A stretch of DNA of 47,331 bases from Campylobacteraceae bacterium (GTDB lineage Bacteria; Campylobacterota; Campylobacteria; Campylobacterales; Arcobacteraceae): assembly GCA_013373175.1 (NCBI GenBank), contig JABXII010000004.1, forward strand, positions 1 through 47,331. The letters are read 5' to 3'. Shown piece by piece: positions 15,163 to 22,700 of this stretch; within the stretch, counting starts at the first letter, position 1; every line of letters starts with the position of its first letter. The translations under genes and the position numbers were made by a program. The notes beneath the pieces were generated by a model. That model made no database searches. It worked only from the letters and a program-made list of their open reading frames with translations, and was not told the origin of the DNA.

Positions 15163-15809
15163 TTTATTTGCTCTTTATTATTTTGTTTTAGTATTTCATT
15201 TGTTTTTGAAAAATGTTTACATCCAAAAAATCCTCTATATGAAGATAAGGGACTAGGATGAGGCGAAGTTAAAATATAATGTTTTGTTTCATCAATTAGT
15301 TTACTTTTTTTAATAGCAGGAGCTCCCCAAAGTATAAAAACTATTCCTTCACAGGAACTTGAAATATATTTGATAATATTGTCTGTAAAAGTTTCCCAAC
15401 CTATTTTGTGGTGAGATTTTGGTTTTGCTTCTTCTACTGTTAAAATTGCATTTAATAAAAGAACTCCTTGTTTTGCCCAAGGAGTTAAATCCCCATCTAA
15501 ACAAATAGAATCATTTTTTGTATCTTCTTTTATCTCTTTTAAAATATTTTGCATAGAAGGAGGATTTTTAATCTCTTTTGGAGTTGAGAAAGAAAAACCT
15601 TGTGCTTGACCTTGTCCATGATAAGGGTCTTGACCTAAAATAACTACTTTTAAATCCTTTAAAGGTGTTTTCTCAAAAGCATTAAATATCAACTCTTTTG
15701 GTGGAAAAATCTTTTTTGTTGCATACTCTTTTTCTAAAGTGTTTTCTAAACTTTTATAATAATCTTTGTTTTTTTCAATATTTAAAATATCATCCCATGT
15801 ATTATTCAT
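15156..15809 (-). CDS. ung: Uracil-DNA glycosylase
   Basis: A 217-residue family 1 glycosylase that removes uracil from DNA. Catalytic motif LGQDPYHGQGQAQGFSFS (about residues 58-75, catalytic Asp in GQDPYH) and the minor-groove/His motif SPHPSPLSSYRGFFGCKHFS near residue 180 are both intact. WGAPAIKKSKLID is also typical. Length matches the E. coli enzyme. A moderate AAAGG ribosome-binding site precedes the ATG. The downstream gene overlaps its end; upstream it is divergent from an MFS gene. Confidence 0.97.
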   Translation of the reverse strand: MNNTWDDILNIEKNKDYYKSLENTLEKEYATKKIFPPKELIFNAFEKTPLKDLKVVILGQDPYHGQGQAQGFSFSTPKEIKNPPSMQNILKEIKEDTKNDSICLDGDLTPWAKQGVLLLNAILTVEEAKPKSHHKIGWETFTDNIIKYISSSCEGIVFILWGAPAIKKSKLIDETKHYILTSPHPSPLSSYRGFFGCKHFSKTNEILKQNNKEQIKW

Positions 15810-15886
15810 AATCTACCTTTAGTTATAAAAGAGTATTATTGCAGATTAAATTTAAAAAAAGCCCATAAGAAAAGATATAAAGACTG

Positions 15887-17074
15887 ATGAGACCATATAT
15901 AAAATCAATTATTGCATCATTTTTAGTAATTTTAGCCTGCTTAGGATTTGGAAGGTTCTCTTTTGGAATGGTTTTACCAAATCTACAAGAGAGTTTATCC
16001 CTTAATTCTTCACAAGTTGGTTTTATAGGCACTGCAAACTTTATAGGTTATTTTATTGGAATATTTTTTGCAAACTATTTATATAGAAAAACTTCTACCC
16101 ATAAACTAATTTTTGCAACTATTTTATTACAAGCCTTTTTTATGTTTATAATGACATTAACAAAAGACTATAAACTTGTTTCATTTTTCTATTCATTTAG
16201 TGGTTTCTTTTCTGCTATTTCTAATATCTCTATCATGGCTTATATCTCAAATGTTATGCCAACAAATGTTAGGGGAAAAGCTTTAGGAATAATAGTAGGG
16301 GCTAGTGGTTTAGCTATAGTTTTAAGCGGTCAAATAGTTCCTTTTACTCAAGATATTGTAAAAGAAGTACCATGGGAAACTGCATGGATAATCTTTTGTT
16401 TAATTCTTGTTTTTGTTGCTTTCTTTTCACAACCTGGAATCAAAAAACATGCAGCGCATAATATAGGTGAACTAACTTTTAAAACTAAAGAGTTTATCTC
16501 TACAACAAGCTTTTGGAAAATCGCATTTGTTTATATGGTATTTGGTTTTACTTACTCTATATATGTAACTTTCTTTGTAAGTGCAGTAATGCAAAAGTAC
16601 GAATTATCAACACATATTTCAGGTAACTTTTGGACTTTACTTGGATTTATGAGTATCTTTTCTGGCTTTTTATTTGGAAGTTTAGCTGATAAAATAGGTG
16701 CTTATAAAACTTTGATTCTTGTGTATTTTTTACAAACTATTGCCCATGGATGTTTAGCATTATCATTACCTTCTTTTTCTATTTGGGTCTCTGTAATATT
16801 ATTTGGTATTTCAGTTTGGAGCATACCTTCTCTTGTAGCTTTACTTTGTTCAATAGAGTTTCATGGAAACAAAACATCAAAAGTTTTTTCACTAGTAACT
16901 ATTCTTTTTGCAGTTTTCCAAGCCTTTGGACCATTTGTGGCAGGACTTGTTCATGACCTTACAGAAGATTATTCAGATATATTTATGATTACTTCACTTT
17001 TAGCATTAGTTACAGTTTTTATCTCTTTTATATTTTCAAAAGATAAAATATCTTCTAAAATAACAGAAAAATAA
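15887..17074 (+). CDS. MFS transporter (YbfB/YjiJ-like)
   Basis: A 395-residue, 12-helix major facilitator. The first helix LACLGFGRFSFGMVLPNLQE, with a GxGRFxFG pattern, and the early NFIGYFIGIFF are characteristic of the YbfB/YjiJ group. No substrate has been firmly assigned to that group. It may be co-transcribed with gph, which starts 16 nt downstream. The ribosome-binding site is weak. Confidence 0.8.
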   Translation: MRPYIKSIIASFLVILACLGFGRFSFGMVLPNLQESLSLNSSQVGFIGTANFIGYFIGIFFANYLYRKTSTHKLIFATILLQAFFMFIMTLTKDYKLVSFFYSFSGFFSAISNISIMAYISNVMPTNVRGKALGIIVGASGLAIVLSGQIVPFTQDIVKEVPWETAWIIFCLILVFVAFFSQPGIKKHAAHNIGELTFKTKEFISTTSFWKIAFVYMVFGFTYSIYVTFFVSAVMQKYELSTHISGNFWTLLGFMSIFSGFLFGSLADKIGAYKTLILVYFLQTIAHGCLALSLPSFSIWVSVILFGISVWSIPSLVALLCSIEFHGNKTSKVFSLVTILFAVFQAFGPFVAGLVHDLTEDYSDIFMITSLLALVTVFISFIFSKDKISSKITEK

Positions 17075-17090
17075 ATAAAGAGGACTTACC

Positions 17091-17741
17091 TTGAAAAATA
17101 ATGGCTTTATATTTGACTTAGATGGTACACTAATTGATTCTTTAACAGATATTGCACTTTGTTCAAATATCGTTTTAAAAGAGTTTAATCTACCAACCCA
17201 TGAAATCTCAACTTACAAGTATTTTGTTGGTGGAGGAGCAGAGGTTTTAGTTAATAATGCAGTGCCTAAAGATTCAAGTGAAGAATTAAATAAAAAAGTT
17301 CTAGAAAGATTTAAAGAAGTATATGACCAAGAGTTACATGATAATACAAAGCCTTATGAAGGTATTTATGACTTATTAGACCTTTTACATGAAAATGAAA
17401 TAAAAGTAGCTATTTTATCAAATAAACCCCATGAATTTACAATCAAATATGTTGATGAGTTTTTCCCAAAATATTCAAATATTTTAGAAGTACATGGTTC
17501 AAAAAAGGATGTTCCTAAAAAGCCACATCCAAGTGCAGCATTAGAAATTGCAAAGGCACTAAACCTAGAGTGTGAAAATATCTATTTTGTTGGGGATAGT
17601 GATGTTGATATGCAAACTGCAAAAAACTCAAATATGAAAGCAGTAGGTGTATCTTGGGGATTTAGAGGTCCTAAAGAGTTAATAGAAAATGGAGCTGATT
17701 ATATAGTTGAAACTCCTATCGATATCTTTAAACTATTGTAA
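17091..17741 (+). CDS. gph: HAD-family phosphoglycolate phosphatase-like hydrolase
   Basis: A 216-residue HAD phosphatase. Motif I is FDLDGTLIDSL at about residues 8-18, motif II SNKP near residue 120, and motif III the VGDSDVDMQTAKNS region near residue 167. The alpha-helical cap resembles Gph/PGP proteins that dephosphorylate 2-phosphoglycolate made during DNA repair, though HAD substrates are hard to assign. The start is TTG with AGAGGA 7-8 nt upstream; no in-frame ATG nearby would preserve motif I. Confidence 0.85.
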   Translation: MKNNGFIFDLDGTLIDSLTDIALCSNIVLKEFNLPTHEISTYKYFVGGGAEVLVNNAVPKDSSEELNKKVLERFKEVYDQELHDNTKPYEGIYDLLDLLHENEIKVAILSNKPHEFTIKYVDEFFPKYSNILEVHGSKKDVPKKPHPSAALEIAKALNLECENIYFVGDSDVDMQTAKNSNMKAVGVSWGFRGPKELIENGADYIVETPIDIFKLL

Positions 17742-17772
17742 TAGAAGAGTTAAAACCCTAACTCTTCTATTA
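17739..17772. terminator. Bidirectional terminator between gph and DUF4405 gene
   Basis: Perfect 14-bp stem TAATAGAAGAGTTA / TAACTCTTCTATTA with loop AAACCC, followed by CTTCTTTT. Stop codons of both convergent genes lie inside the arms. Confidence 0.85.
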
Positions 17773-18553
17773 CTTCTTTTGGTCTTTTTCCTATACTTTC
17801 ACATAAGCCTTTAAACTTATCATCACTTTTTGCCTCTATTCCTAAAACTTTTAATTTAGTTATTAATTCTTCTGTCTTTACACCTAAATCATCTGCTATT
17901 TCAGAAACTTTTTTTCTTCCTAAACCAGAAAGTGAATCAGATTTTTTAATACTTACTTTCTGTTTTTCACTTAATATTGAGAAAACTTTTTGAGCACTTA
18001 TATTATTGTTTTTAGCAATATCTTTTAAAGTATCCATTCCACTTGCTTCAATATTTTTTGATTTTAAAATAGCTAAACTTTTTTCTAAATCAAAATTTAC
18101 TTTCAAAGTAAACTTTTCTAAAGTATCAAGTTCAGCATGGGAATATGGAGCTTTTTCATACTTTTGCTCCCAAGAGTTTTTTATATCTTCGCCAAAATCT
18201 ATAAATGTAGAGAAGGGAGATATTCCATTTAATGTTCCTACTAAGAAAAGAAGTGTAAGCACAAAAGCAACAGCCATCTCTTTTGTGAATATAACTACTA
18301 CTTTCGCTTTATTTTTCATATAACTAAGTATAGGCTTCCAGTTATAATATATATGTAAAATAGTAGCTATAATAAATAGAACCATAAAAGTTGAGTGTAC
18401 TTGTGCATACTCTTCTTTTCCTAATCCTAATATTTCCCAGTTAGACCACTTTGCCACTCTTCCAGGAGGAGAGATAAACAACATGATTCCAGTGTAAGTC
18501 ATAAGAACCATTGACAACAACATCGTTAAAGATGTGATTTTTTTAAGACTCAT
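17750..18553 (-). CDS. DUF4405 membrane protein with C-terminal helical repeats
   Basis: I start at the ATG at 18553, 7-8 nt after AAGGAG; a GTG at 18568 would overlap the ribosome-binding site. The 267-residue protein has helices at about 4-24, 46-66 and 84-104. Histidines in QVHSTFMVLF and ATILHIYYNW suggest a heme-b-like DUF4405 core. The C-terminal half holds two copies of a helical unit: LEKSLAILKSKNIEASGMDT with LKDIAKNNNIS, then LITKLKVLGIEAKSDDKF with GLCESIGKRP. It may be a quinone/heme redox membrane component; function is not known. Confidence 0.7.
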   Translation of the reverse strand: MSLKKITSLTMLLSMVLMTYTGIMLFISPPGRVAKWSNWEILGLGKEEYAQVHSTFMVLFIIATILHIYYNWKPILSYMKNKAKVVVIFTKEMAVAFVLTLLFLVGTLNGISPFSTFIDFGEDIKNSWEQKYEKAPYSHAELDTLEKFTLKVNFDLEKSLAILKSKNIEASGMDTLKDIAKNNNISAQKVFSILSEKQKVSIKKSDSLSGLGRKKVSEIADDLGVKTEELITKLKVLGIEAKSDDKFKGLCESIGKRPKEVIEELGF

Positions 18554-18623
18554 AATAAACTCCTTCACACTATAAGTTTATTATATTCCAATCTATTTAA
18601 ATAAGTGAAATTTTTATGTAAGT

Positions 18624-18662
18624 TTTTTTTGAGCTAGATGTTAAACATCTAACTCAAAAAAA
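18624..18662. other. Long stem-loop at the 3' end of the 127-aa gene
   Basis: T-run, GAG, then TAGATGT paired with ACATCTA, CTC and an A-run; one C/A mismatch and a 3-nt loop (18642-18644). About 17 bp. The outer pairs are T-A, so there is no classical terminator tail in either direction. Confidence 0.55.
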
Positions 18663-19024
18663 GTTTCATTGATTTTTTTATACTCTGCAACTGAGCATGT
18701 AATTTTAATTGCATTATCATAATCTTCAAAATACTCTTTGAAAAGCTTTTTAAGTTCTGAAATATTTGCTGTTCTAAAAATAAAAAATCCTACAATATTT
18801 TTACTTCTTTTCCCTGCTTTTTCTATTCCGAAACTATCAAATTTCCATTCAACACCTCTTGAATAAAAAAATACTTCTTCAAGTCTTTTTTCTAATTCAG
18901 TTCGAACACTATTGTTATATTCTTTTAGGTGAACATAAAAAGCTACATTGACATTGAATGCATCCTGTATAAGTTTCTTCTCAAACTTAGTTTCAGGTGT
19001 TTTTGTTAAATCTGTGTTATCCAT
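18641..19024 (-). CDS. Unknown 127-aa protein
   Basis: I do not recognise this protein. It is cytoplasmic and helix-rich, with a patterned central segment (RTELEKRLEEVFFYSRGVEW, then KRSKNIVGFFIFRTANISEL) and no Cys or His cluster beyond one CSVAE. GGGAA precedes the ATG. It lies on its own transcript between the DUF4405 gene and the divergent rhodanese gene. Codon and base composition look like the surroundings. Confidence 0.6.
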   Translation of the reverse strand: MDNTDLTKTPETKFEKKLIQDAFNVNVAFYVHLKEYNNSVRTELEKRLEEVFFYSRGVEWKFDSFGIEKAGKRSKNIVGFFIFRTANISELKKLFKEYFEDYDNAIKITCSVAEYKKINETFFELDV

Positions 19025-19179
19025 TTTGTTCCCTATGACATAAAATAAAATATGTAATTATAGTACATCTGAATAAAGAACAAATAAAAAGAGCCTTTTT
19101 TTAAGATATATAACTAAGTATTATGATTGTTATAAAAGTAAATGAACTTTTCTTAAGCCAGAGATAAATAACTTTTATT

Positions 19180-19185
19180 TATAAT
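19180..19185 (+). promoter_or_regulatory. Candidate -10 box for the rhodanese gene
   Basis: TATAAT at 19180-19185, 30 nt before the start codon at 19215. No -35 consensus is evident. Confidence 0.5.
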
Positions 19186-19214
19186 TCTAGAAATTTAAAT
19201 CATAAGGAAAACTA

Positions 19215-19736
19215 ATGAAAATAAAAATGATTATCTTATCTTTCATTTTAGCTACTGGTTCACTATTTGCAGCAGAGTTTGTAAACTATAGTAAACTAAG
19301 CTCTATGTTAAAAAAAGAGAATAAAGAAAATGGAACTTACGCAACTACTGAAGAAGTAAAAGCTGCACTTAAATCAAAAGATTGGTTAGTAGCAGATGTA
19401 AGAACAATGGAAGAGTGGTCAGCTGCTCATATTAAAGGTGCAGTAAGAATTGGAAGACAAGCACCTGAAAAAGGTTTAGCGTTACATGCTTTAGATATGG
19501 ATGATAACTTTATAAAACAAAACTTGATTATTGTTTGTAACTCAGCAGCTAGAGCTTCAATTGAAGCAGAAACTATTAGAAAGATGGGATTTAAACAAGT
19601 AAAAGTTTATGATTTATATTCTTGGATAGATGAGTGTAATCCTGTAGTTACTAAATATACTGTAAAAAAAGACAAAGGTGGAACTGGTCTTAAGTTTGGT
19701 AACTTCTACGCAGAACATTGCAAAGAAAAAAAGTAG
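19215..19736 (+). CDS. Periplasmic rhodanese-domain protein
   Basis: A 173-residue protein with a Sec signal peptide (about 1-19, ending SLFAAEF). One rhodanese domain follows, containing WLVADVRTMEEWSAAHIKGA and the active-site loop VCNSAARASIEAE, with the catalytic Cys followed by Arg at the usual spacing. It probably handles sulfane sulfur in the periplasm; the window also encodes sulfide dehydrogenase, but not nearby. A second Cys pair at the C-terminus (DECNP; AEHCKEKK) may form a disulfide. It is monocistronic with its own -10 box and terminator. Confidence 0.85.
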   Translation: MKIKMIILSFILATGSLFAAEFVNYSKLSSMLKKENKENGTYATTEEVKAALKSKDWLVADVRTMEEWSAAHIKGAVRIGRQAPEKGLALHALDMDDNFIKQNLIIVCNSAARASIEAETIRKMGFKQVKVYDLYSWIDECNPVVTKYTVKKDKGGTGLKFGNFYAEHCKEKK

Positions 19737-19737
19737 T

Positions 19738-19762
19738 ATCTAAAGGACAAAGTCCTTTAGAT
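19738..19762. terminator. Hairpin between rhodanese and CNNM-like genes
   Basis: Perfect 11-bp stem ATCTAAAGGAC / GTCCTTTAGAT with an AAA loop (19749-19751), placed between convergent stop codons. Confidence 0.7.
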
Positions 19763-20802
19763 TAAACTCCAATCTTTCTTGCATTTTTCATTTGCATTTT
19801 TGCAACTTCTCTTAAATCAACATTGCTATCAAGTTCATCTACAATCTCAGCTCCAAGTAAAGACTCCAAGGCATCTTCTAAAGTTACAACCCCTTCTGTT
19901 TGTTCATAATTATCAGTTACTATAAATAAGTGTTCTTTTTTTAATAAAAACATATCTATAAGTTTTGATATTGAAATATTTTCATTTACTCTTAAAGCTG
20001 GTTTGATTAAATCTTCTTTATTTTCATAATTTTCTTCTACCATCTCATGAAAATACTCTTTTGAAATAACTACTCCTATAATATCATCAATGTCTGCATC
20101 ATAAATAGGAACCCTTGAATACTCTTTGAATTTTTCTAAATTAACTCTTGATTTATCATTAAAGCTATCTAAAAAATCATTTTTCTGAACTGAAAATACT
20201 ACAGATCTTGGGGTGAAAACATCTTTTACTTTTATCTGATTTAGATTTAAAAGGTTTTCAATCATAGCTGTTTCTTTTACTCTTAATACACCTTTTTTCT
20301 CTGCAATTGTTGCCGTTGCAAGAACTTCTTCTTTTGTCATAGTTTCTGTTTTAGTAGGTGTTATAAATGTAGTGATTTTATTCATTACAATTAAAAGTGG
20401 GTAAGTAACAAATACTAAGCCTTTTATAATTCTTGTTGAAAATCCTGCTAAAGTTTTCCAATAATATGCGCCAAAAGTTTTTGGAATAATCTCTGAAAAT
20501 ACTAAAATTAAGATTGTTAAAATAGCAGAGATATAAAACATATACTCTTCGCCGAACATTTTTGCAGCCTCTGCACCAACCCCAGCAGCTCCTAAAGTAT
20601 GAGCAAAAGTATTTAAAGTAAGAATAGCAGCAATAGAGAAATCAATATTTCTTTTTTGATACTCCATTAAAGTTCCAAGTCTATGTTTTTTCTTTTTTAC
20701 TAACTCAATATGAGAATCTGTAATAGAAAGAAGTACTGCTTCAAGAATAGAGCAAAGGAAAGATACTCCCACTGCTATAAAAAAATATATTATCAACAAC
20801 AT
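19762..20802 (-). CDS. CNNM/CorC-like transporter (DUF21 plus CBS pair)
   Basis: A 346-residue membrane protein. The DUF21 transmembrane domain spans about residues 1-175: SFLCSILEAVLLSITDSHIE, FAHTLGAAGVGAEA and FSEIIPKTFGAYYW are hallmark blocks. A tandem CBS module occupies about 190-330, with VKDVFTPRSVVFSV and EGVVTLEDALESLLGAEIVDE. The C-terminal CorC_HlyC domain found in longer relatives is missing, so this is the short form. Relatives act in Mg2+ or Co2+ export and CBS domains sense nucleotides. The start has AGGA upstream. Confidence 0.85.
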   Translation of the reverse strand: MLLIIYFFIAVGVSFLCSILEAVLLSITDSHIELVKKKKHRLGTLMEYQKRNIDFSIAAILTLNTFAHTLGAAGVGAEAAKMFGEEYMFYISAILTILILVFSEIIPKTFGAYYWKTLAGFSTRIIKGLVFVTYPLLIVMNKITTFITPTKTETMTKEEVLATATIAEKKGVLRVKETAMIENLLNLNQIKVKDVFTPRSVVFSVQKNDFLDSFNDKSRVNLEKFKEYSRVPIYDADIDDIIGVVISKEYFHEMVEENYENKEDLIKPALRVNENISISKLIDMFLLKKEHLFIVTDNYEQTEGVVTLEDALESLLGAEIVDELDSNVDLREVAKMQMKNARKIGV

Positions 20803-21003
20803 TTAATCTAAATCCTAGTTTTTCTTAATTATATACTAATTTTTATAATTTTATATTTTTTGTGATGATTTTTGTAAGATATTTATAAATGACTTAAATC
20901 ACTTTATAAAGGATAGAACTTCAAAGAATAATAGATATCTCTTTAACTCAACATATAATCCAAGAGGGTAGAAAGATAACCTCATGGACTAAATAATCAA
21001 AAA

Positions 21004-21384
21004 CTAAACTGCTTTTTTTACTTTTTCTTTTTCTATATAATCTCTACAATCTATACAATACATTGCATGAGGTTTTACTCTTAATCTTCTTATTGTAATT
21101 TCAGAATCACACATTTCACAAAGACCAGTGTATTGACCATTTTCAATCTTTTTAAGGGCATGGTCTATTAAGTTTAATTCTCTTAGTTGTTGATTCTTAA
21201 TATGTATATCTGTAGAATAATCTCTACTTGCTGCAGCAAAATCACCTTCATCGTTTAAATCCATTTCACTTAAATTTAAATGTTCATTTGACAGATTATT
21301 AAGTGTTGACTCGATTGTCATCTTGTTTTGTATTAAAAGACTTTTAATCTCTTCTATTTGTTTTTTATTTAAACTTTTTGGCAT
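21004..21384 (-). CDS. DksA/TraR-type zinc-finger protein
   Basis: A 126-residue protein. I start at the ATG at 21384 (MPKSLNKKQ), with AGGAAAG upstream; an earlier in-frame ATG at 21498 gives an unlikely N-terminus. It has an N-terminal coiled coil (about 5-75) and a C4 zinc finger, CEMCDSEITIRRLRVKPHAM with YCIDC. The acidic tip of the coil reads SEMDLNDEGDFA. Such proteins bind RNA polymerase through the secondary channel and tune stable-RNA and stress promoters. Whether it is the main DksA of this cell cannot be told from this window. Confidence 0.87.
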   Translation of the reverse strand: MPKSLNKKQIEEIKSLLIQNKMTIESTLNNLSNEHLNLSEMDLNDEGDFAAASRDYSTDIHIKNQQLRELNLIDHALKKIENGQYTGLCEMCDSEITIRRLRVKPHAMYCIDCRDYIEKEKVKKAV

Positions 21385-21417
21385 TTTCTTTCCTAAATTA
21401 TTTTTATTTATTGTACC

Positions 21418-21430
21418 GCAACACTGTTGC
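21418..21430. promoter_or_regulatory. GCAACA-C-TGTTGC dyad upstream of the DksA-like gene
   Basis: Perfect 6-bp arms around one central base, 34-46 bp upstream of the 21384 start codon. It is G/C-richer than its surroundings and placed where an operator or leader element would be. Confidence 0.35.
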
Positions 21431-21464
21431 AAATAAATAGCATTGTTATATTTTTTTGCTTTAT

Positions 21465-21608
21465 TTATCATAAAATATAAGAATGTGTATGATATCAAAT
21501 AAAAATAATATTTTAAAAATTATTGTGTATAAAAAATATACAACTTGCTTTTATATCCCTATTTAGAAGACACAAATTATAGTTCTTAGAGCTTTTATCA
21601 TAAAATAT
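21465..21608. repeat. Gene-less stretch 21385-21814 with a direct repeat
   Basis: This 430-bp AT-rich intergenic region between the divergent DksA-like and MarR genes holds no convincing gene. TTATCATAAAATATA occurs twice (21465-21479 and from about 21595), roughly 130 bp apart. A TATATT box at 21752-21757 may be the marR -10. The repeat could be chance given the composition. Confidence 0.3.
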
Positions 21609-21772
21609 ACACCTTGAAGATAATGAATAAAAAAAATAATCAAATAAAAATTTGTTTTGTTAAAAAATGAGTAAAAAAAAGAACTTTTTCACTTAAAAAT
21701 AATAAAAATATCTGCTTTGATTTTATCAAGTTTTTTTTATAAATTTTTGAATATATTTAACCTCCAAGAAAG

Positions 21773-21801
21773 GTTGCATATGCAATAATTGTATATGCAA
21801 C
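21773..21801. promoter_or_regulatory. Double palindromic operator in the marR leader
   Basis: Two adjacent palindromes: GTTGCATATGCAA (21773-21785) and TTGTATATGCAAC (21789-21801), separated by TAA. They also pair with each other as a large dyad with one mismatch. The site sits between a likely -10 (21752-21757) and the marR start, the usual place for MarR autorepression. A near-identical site is found at 30939-30952. Confidence 0.75.
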
Positions 21802-21814
21802 TAAAGGGAGCCTT

Positions 21815-22234
21815 ATGAATTATGCATTAAAAGACTCTATTGCTTATCGACTTATTAGAAGTTCGAACAGCGTTGTTAATAGTCTTAATAAAATACTTTC
21901 AACATATGGTATTGCTATTGAACAACGGGCTACATTAGAGATTATTAAATATGAACCTAATGTTAATCAAACAAAGATAGCCCAACTTCTAGGTAAAGAT
22001 AAAACAACTATAAGTCGTTCATTAAACTCTTTAGAAAAAAAAGAGCTAATCACTAGAGAAAGTGATACGCAAAATGACAAAAGAAGCAATAAGATAAAGC
22101 TAACAAAAAAAGGTGAAAAAATTTTAGATGAGACACGTCCTTTTGTGACTAACTTCAGAGAAGGTCTTAATTCTAAAATCACAGAAGAAGAGCATAAGCT
22201 TTTTTTTGAAATATTAGATAAACTCGAACTCTAA
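21815..22234 (+). CDS. MarR family transcriptional regulator
   Basis: A 139-residue winged-helix regulator. The recognition region LEIIKYEPNVNQTKIAQLLG, KDKTTISRSLNSLEKKELIT and the wing RESDTQNDKRSNKIKLTKKG are typical, flanked by dimerisation helices. MarR proteins repress drug-efflux and stress genes and release DNA on binding small phenolic ligands. AAAGGGAG precedes the ATG. A double palindrome in its own leader suggests autoregulation, and a copy of that palindrome before the Bcr/CflA exporter at 30883 suggests a target. The ligand is unknown. Confidence 0.9.
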   Translation: MNYALKDSIAYRLIRSSNSVVNSLNKILSTYGIAIEQRATLEIIKYEPNVNQTKIAQLLGKDKTTISRSLNSLEKKELITRESDTQNDKRSNKIKLTKKGEKILDETRPFVTNFREGLNSKITEEEHKLFFEILDKLEL

Positions 22235-22290
22235 TATGATGTATATTTATAAAAGTCCTTTTGAGTATGCAAAAAAAGTAAGGAGTAGAT

Positions 22291-22545
22291 ATGAATAGTT
22301 ATGTACAAGTTTCATGCGATTTATATGACATGTTTGAGGAAGCGGTAAGTAAAAATGTTAATTGTGAGATAACATTTTTAAAAGAAAAAAAAGAAGTGAC
22401 AGTTACTTCTAAAATTGTGGACATAAGAAATGTAAATAATAGCGAGTTTATGGAAACTGTTGATGGAACAGTAATTAGACTTGATAAAATTGTTGAGTTT
22501 AATGGTATTCCAACGGACGCAGTTAATTACTATATTCCAGCATAA
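22291..22545 (+). CDS. Rof-like Rho-binding antiterminator protein
   Basis: An 84-residue protein resembling E. coli Rof (YaeO): YVQVSCDLYDMFEEAVSK aligns with the Rof opening YxPIxCDxYDxxExA, and GTVIRLDKIVEF with its RLDKIxxF block. The small OB/Sm-like beta fold would bind the Rho N-terminal domain and reduce Rho-dependent termination. Similarity is by eye and moderate. It starts 56 nt after marR with a strong AAGGAG site, and may share its transcript. Two hairpins follow the gene. Confidence 0.65.
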   Translation: MNSYVQVSCDLYDMFEEAVSKNVNCEITFLKEKKEVTVTSKIVDIRNVNNSEFMETVDGTVIRLDKIVEFNGIPTDAVNYYIPA

Positions 22546-22550
22546 AATTT

Positions 22551-22588
22551 TTTACCCTGCTTATTGACTATACAGTCAACAAGGTAAA
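22551..22588. other. Hairpin after the Rof-like gene
   Basis: Inner stem TTGACT / AGTCAA (22564-22569, 22574-22579) with an ATAC loop, plus outer arms TTTACC / GGTAAA around an internal loop. There is no T-run, so it is not a standard terminator; a second hairpin with a T-run follows directly. Confidence 0.45.
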
Positions 22589-22606
22589 TAATATACCGTC
22601 AAAAAA

Positions 22607-22645
22607 ACAACCTACTCTCTCCTTGTGAGTAGGTATGTTTTTTTA
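22607..22645 (+). terminator. Terminator after marR/Rof-like genes
   Basis: Stem ACCTACTC / GAGTAGGT, extended by AACA/TGTT with a one-base bulge, followed by a run of seven T residues. Confidence 0.8.
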
Positions 22646-22659
22646 TAAGAATCTTCATG

Positions 22660-22665
22660 TATAAT
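22660..22665 (+). promoter_or_regulatory. Candidate -10 box for the GGDEF gene
   Basis: TATAAT at 22660-22665, just after the preceding terminator and 36 nt before the ATG at 22701. Confidence 0.55.
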
Positions 22666-22700
22666 ATAGTTTATATTTATAAAATTTCTTAAGGATGTAC

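Noticed and set aside
20803-21003. Possible small RNA or short gene between the CNNM-like and DksA-like genes
   Set aside because: Only weak 4-bp pairings (GAGG/CCTC near 20965-20985) and no promoter-terminator pair could be seen.
22551-22588. First hairpin after the Rof-like gene as an intrinsic terminator
   Set aside because: It has an internal loop and no T-run; the following hairpin at 22607-22645 fits termination much better.
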